64,000 bases of DNA from Alsobacter soli (GTDB lineage Bacteria > Pseudomonadota > Alphaproteobacteria > Rhizobiales > Beijerinckiaceae). The translations under genes and the position numbers were made by a program. Of this stretch, positions 63,985-64,000 are shown piece after piece; within the stretch, counting starts at the first letter, position 1, and the number at the start of each line of letters is the position of its first letter. The notes under the pieces are model-generated. The model was not told the origin of the DNA and did no database searches. It was given only the letters and a program-made list of their open reading frames with translations. The DNA is taken from NCBI RefSeq assembly GCF_003004785.1, contig NZ_PVZS01000022.1, positions 20,977 through 84,976 on the forward strand, written 5' to 3'.

Positions 63985-64000
63985 AGGATTTGAACCTGCG
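63972..64000 (-). tRNA. Initiator tRNA (tRNA-fMet), 3' part; 5' part outside window
   Basis: Read on the minus strand, the last bases are CGCAGGTTCAAATCCTGC, then CCCCGCA-A-CCA. This is the T arm and 3' acceptor end with encoded CCA. The A at position 72, with A73 and CCA after it, is the hallmark of bacterial initiator tRNA (C1 x A72 mismatch). The anticodon lies outside the window, so the identity rests on the acceptor and T arm. Confidence 0.85.

Larger units (their letters stand above)
62807..64000 (+). pseudogene. Large serine recombinase, degenerate, catalytic domain missing
   Basis: A reading frame without an ATG runs from 62807 to the window end. It matches the middle and C-terminal parts of large serine recombinases: EAVRGGREVNSAEAAVVVR, SPRAIARQLNADAIPGP, VPELRIIDDALWDRVAERL, a zinc-ribbon (LVVYGACGHPL, then CARATRHGLCKN) and a coiled-coil tail. 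The N-terminal catalytic serine domain is absent. A further in-frame loss is seen at GIIRNEPATGRR, where relatives have about 20 more residues. The first zinc Cys is Tyr. The end (SVKVVAGAGFEPA) is encoded antisense to the tRNA and reads on past the window. Confidence 0.85.

Overview
The window is a 64 kb, GC-rich, densely packed stretch of an alphaproteobacterial chromosome, most likely Hyphomicrobiales (Rhizobiales). The evidence is the abundance of ABC uptake systems, a phosphatidylcholine synthase of the Pcs type, two promoters matching the EcfG general-stress consensus (an alphaproteobacterial sigma factor), a malyl-CoA-lyase-type gene, and short palindromic repeats of the kind common in this group. 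It opens inside recQ and ends inside an initiator tRNA gene.

Region by region. 0-0.75 kb: recQ 3' end and a repeat cluster. 0.75-6.1 kb: a ferric/sugar-phosphate-type ABC importer with a fused permease, behind an inositol-monophosphatase-family gene. 6.3-8.2 kb: a small orphan protein, a cation diffusion facilitator, and a csbD/DUF1328 stress pair behind an EcfG-type promoter. 8.5-14.3 kb: a complete dipeptide/oligopeptide-type importer with a fused double ATPase. 14.4-16 kb: a response regulator with an EcfG-type promoter, a small coiled-coil protein and a glutathione S-transferase. 16-21.7 kb: a CHASE2 adenylate cyclase paired with a very large FecR-TPR-outer-membrane-barrel protein. 22-24.2 kb: rimO and a hexapeptide acyltransferase. 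24.2-29 kb: a BMP/nucleoside-type ABC importer. 29-42 kb: mostly single metabolic and membrane genes (quinone oxidoreductase, SulP, TerC, Pcs, DUF2182, UbiH-like, CoA transferase, AEC exporter, lipid acyltransferase, malyl-CoA-lyase-like, HspQ). 42.4-50.2 kb: an eight-gene minus-strand operon of sugar-type ABC importer, GntR regulator, cytoplasmic sulfatase, formylglycine-generating enzyme and an unusual ClC channel, with a palindromic operator at its head. 50.4-52.6 kb: a methyltransferase and a membrane phosphotransferase.

52.85-64 kb looks like a genomic island inserted at the 3' end of an initiator tRNA gene. A 13-bp piece of the tRNA end is repeated in direct orientation at both ends. 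A degenerate serine recombinase lies against the tRNA and its reading frame runs antisense into it. The cargo is a broken aminotransferase, an SDR, a GntR regulator, a branched-chain-type ABC importer (one gene fuses permease and both ATPases), a lambda-crystallin-type dehydrogenase and a BKACE enzyme. Together these suggest import of a beta-hydroxy acid, oxidation to the beta-keto acid, and cleavage with acetyl-CoA.

The best candidates for undescribed biology are the sulfate-ester operon with its variant ClC channel, the FecR-TPR-barrel/CHASE2 cyclase pair, and the tRNA-borne island. All calls come from reading the sequence; no database search was run.
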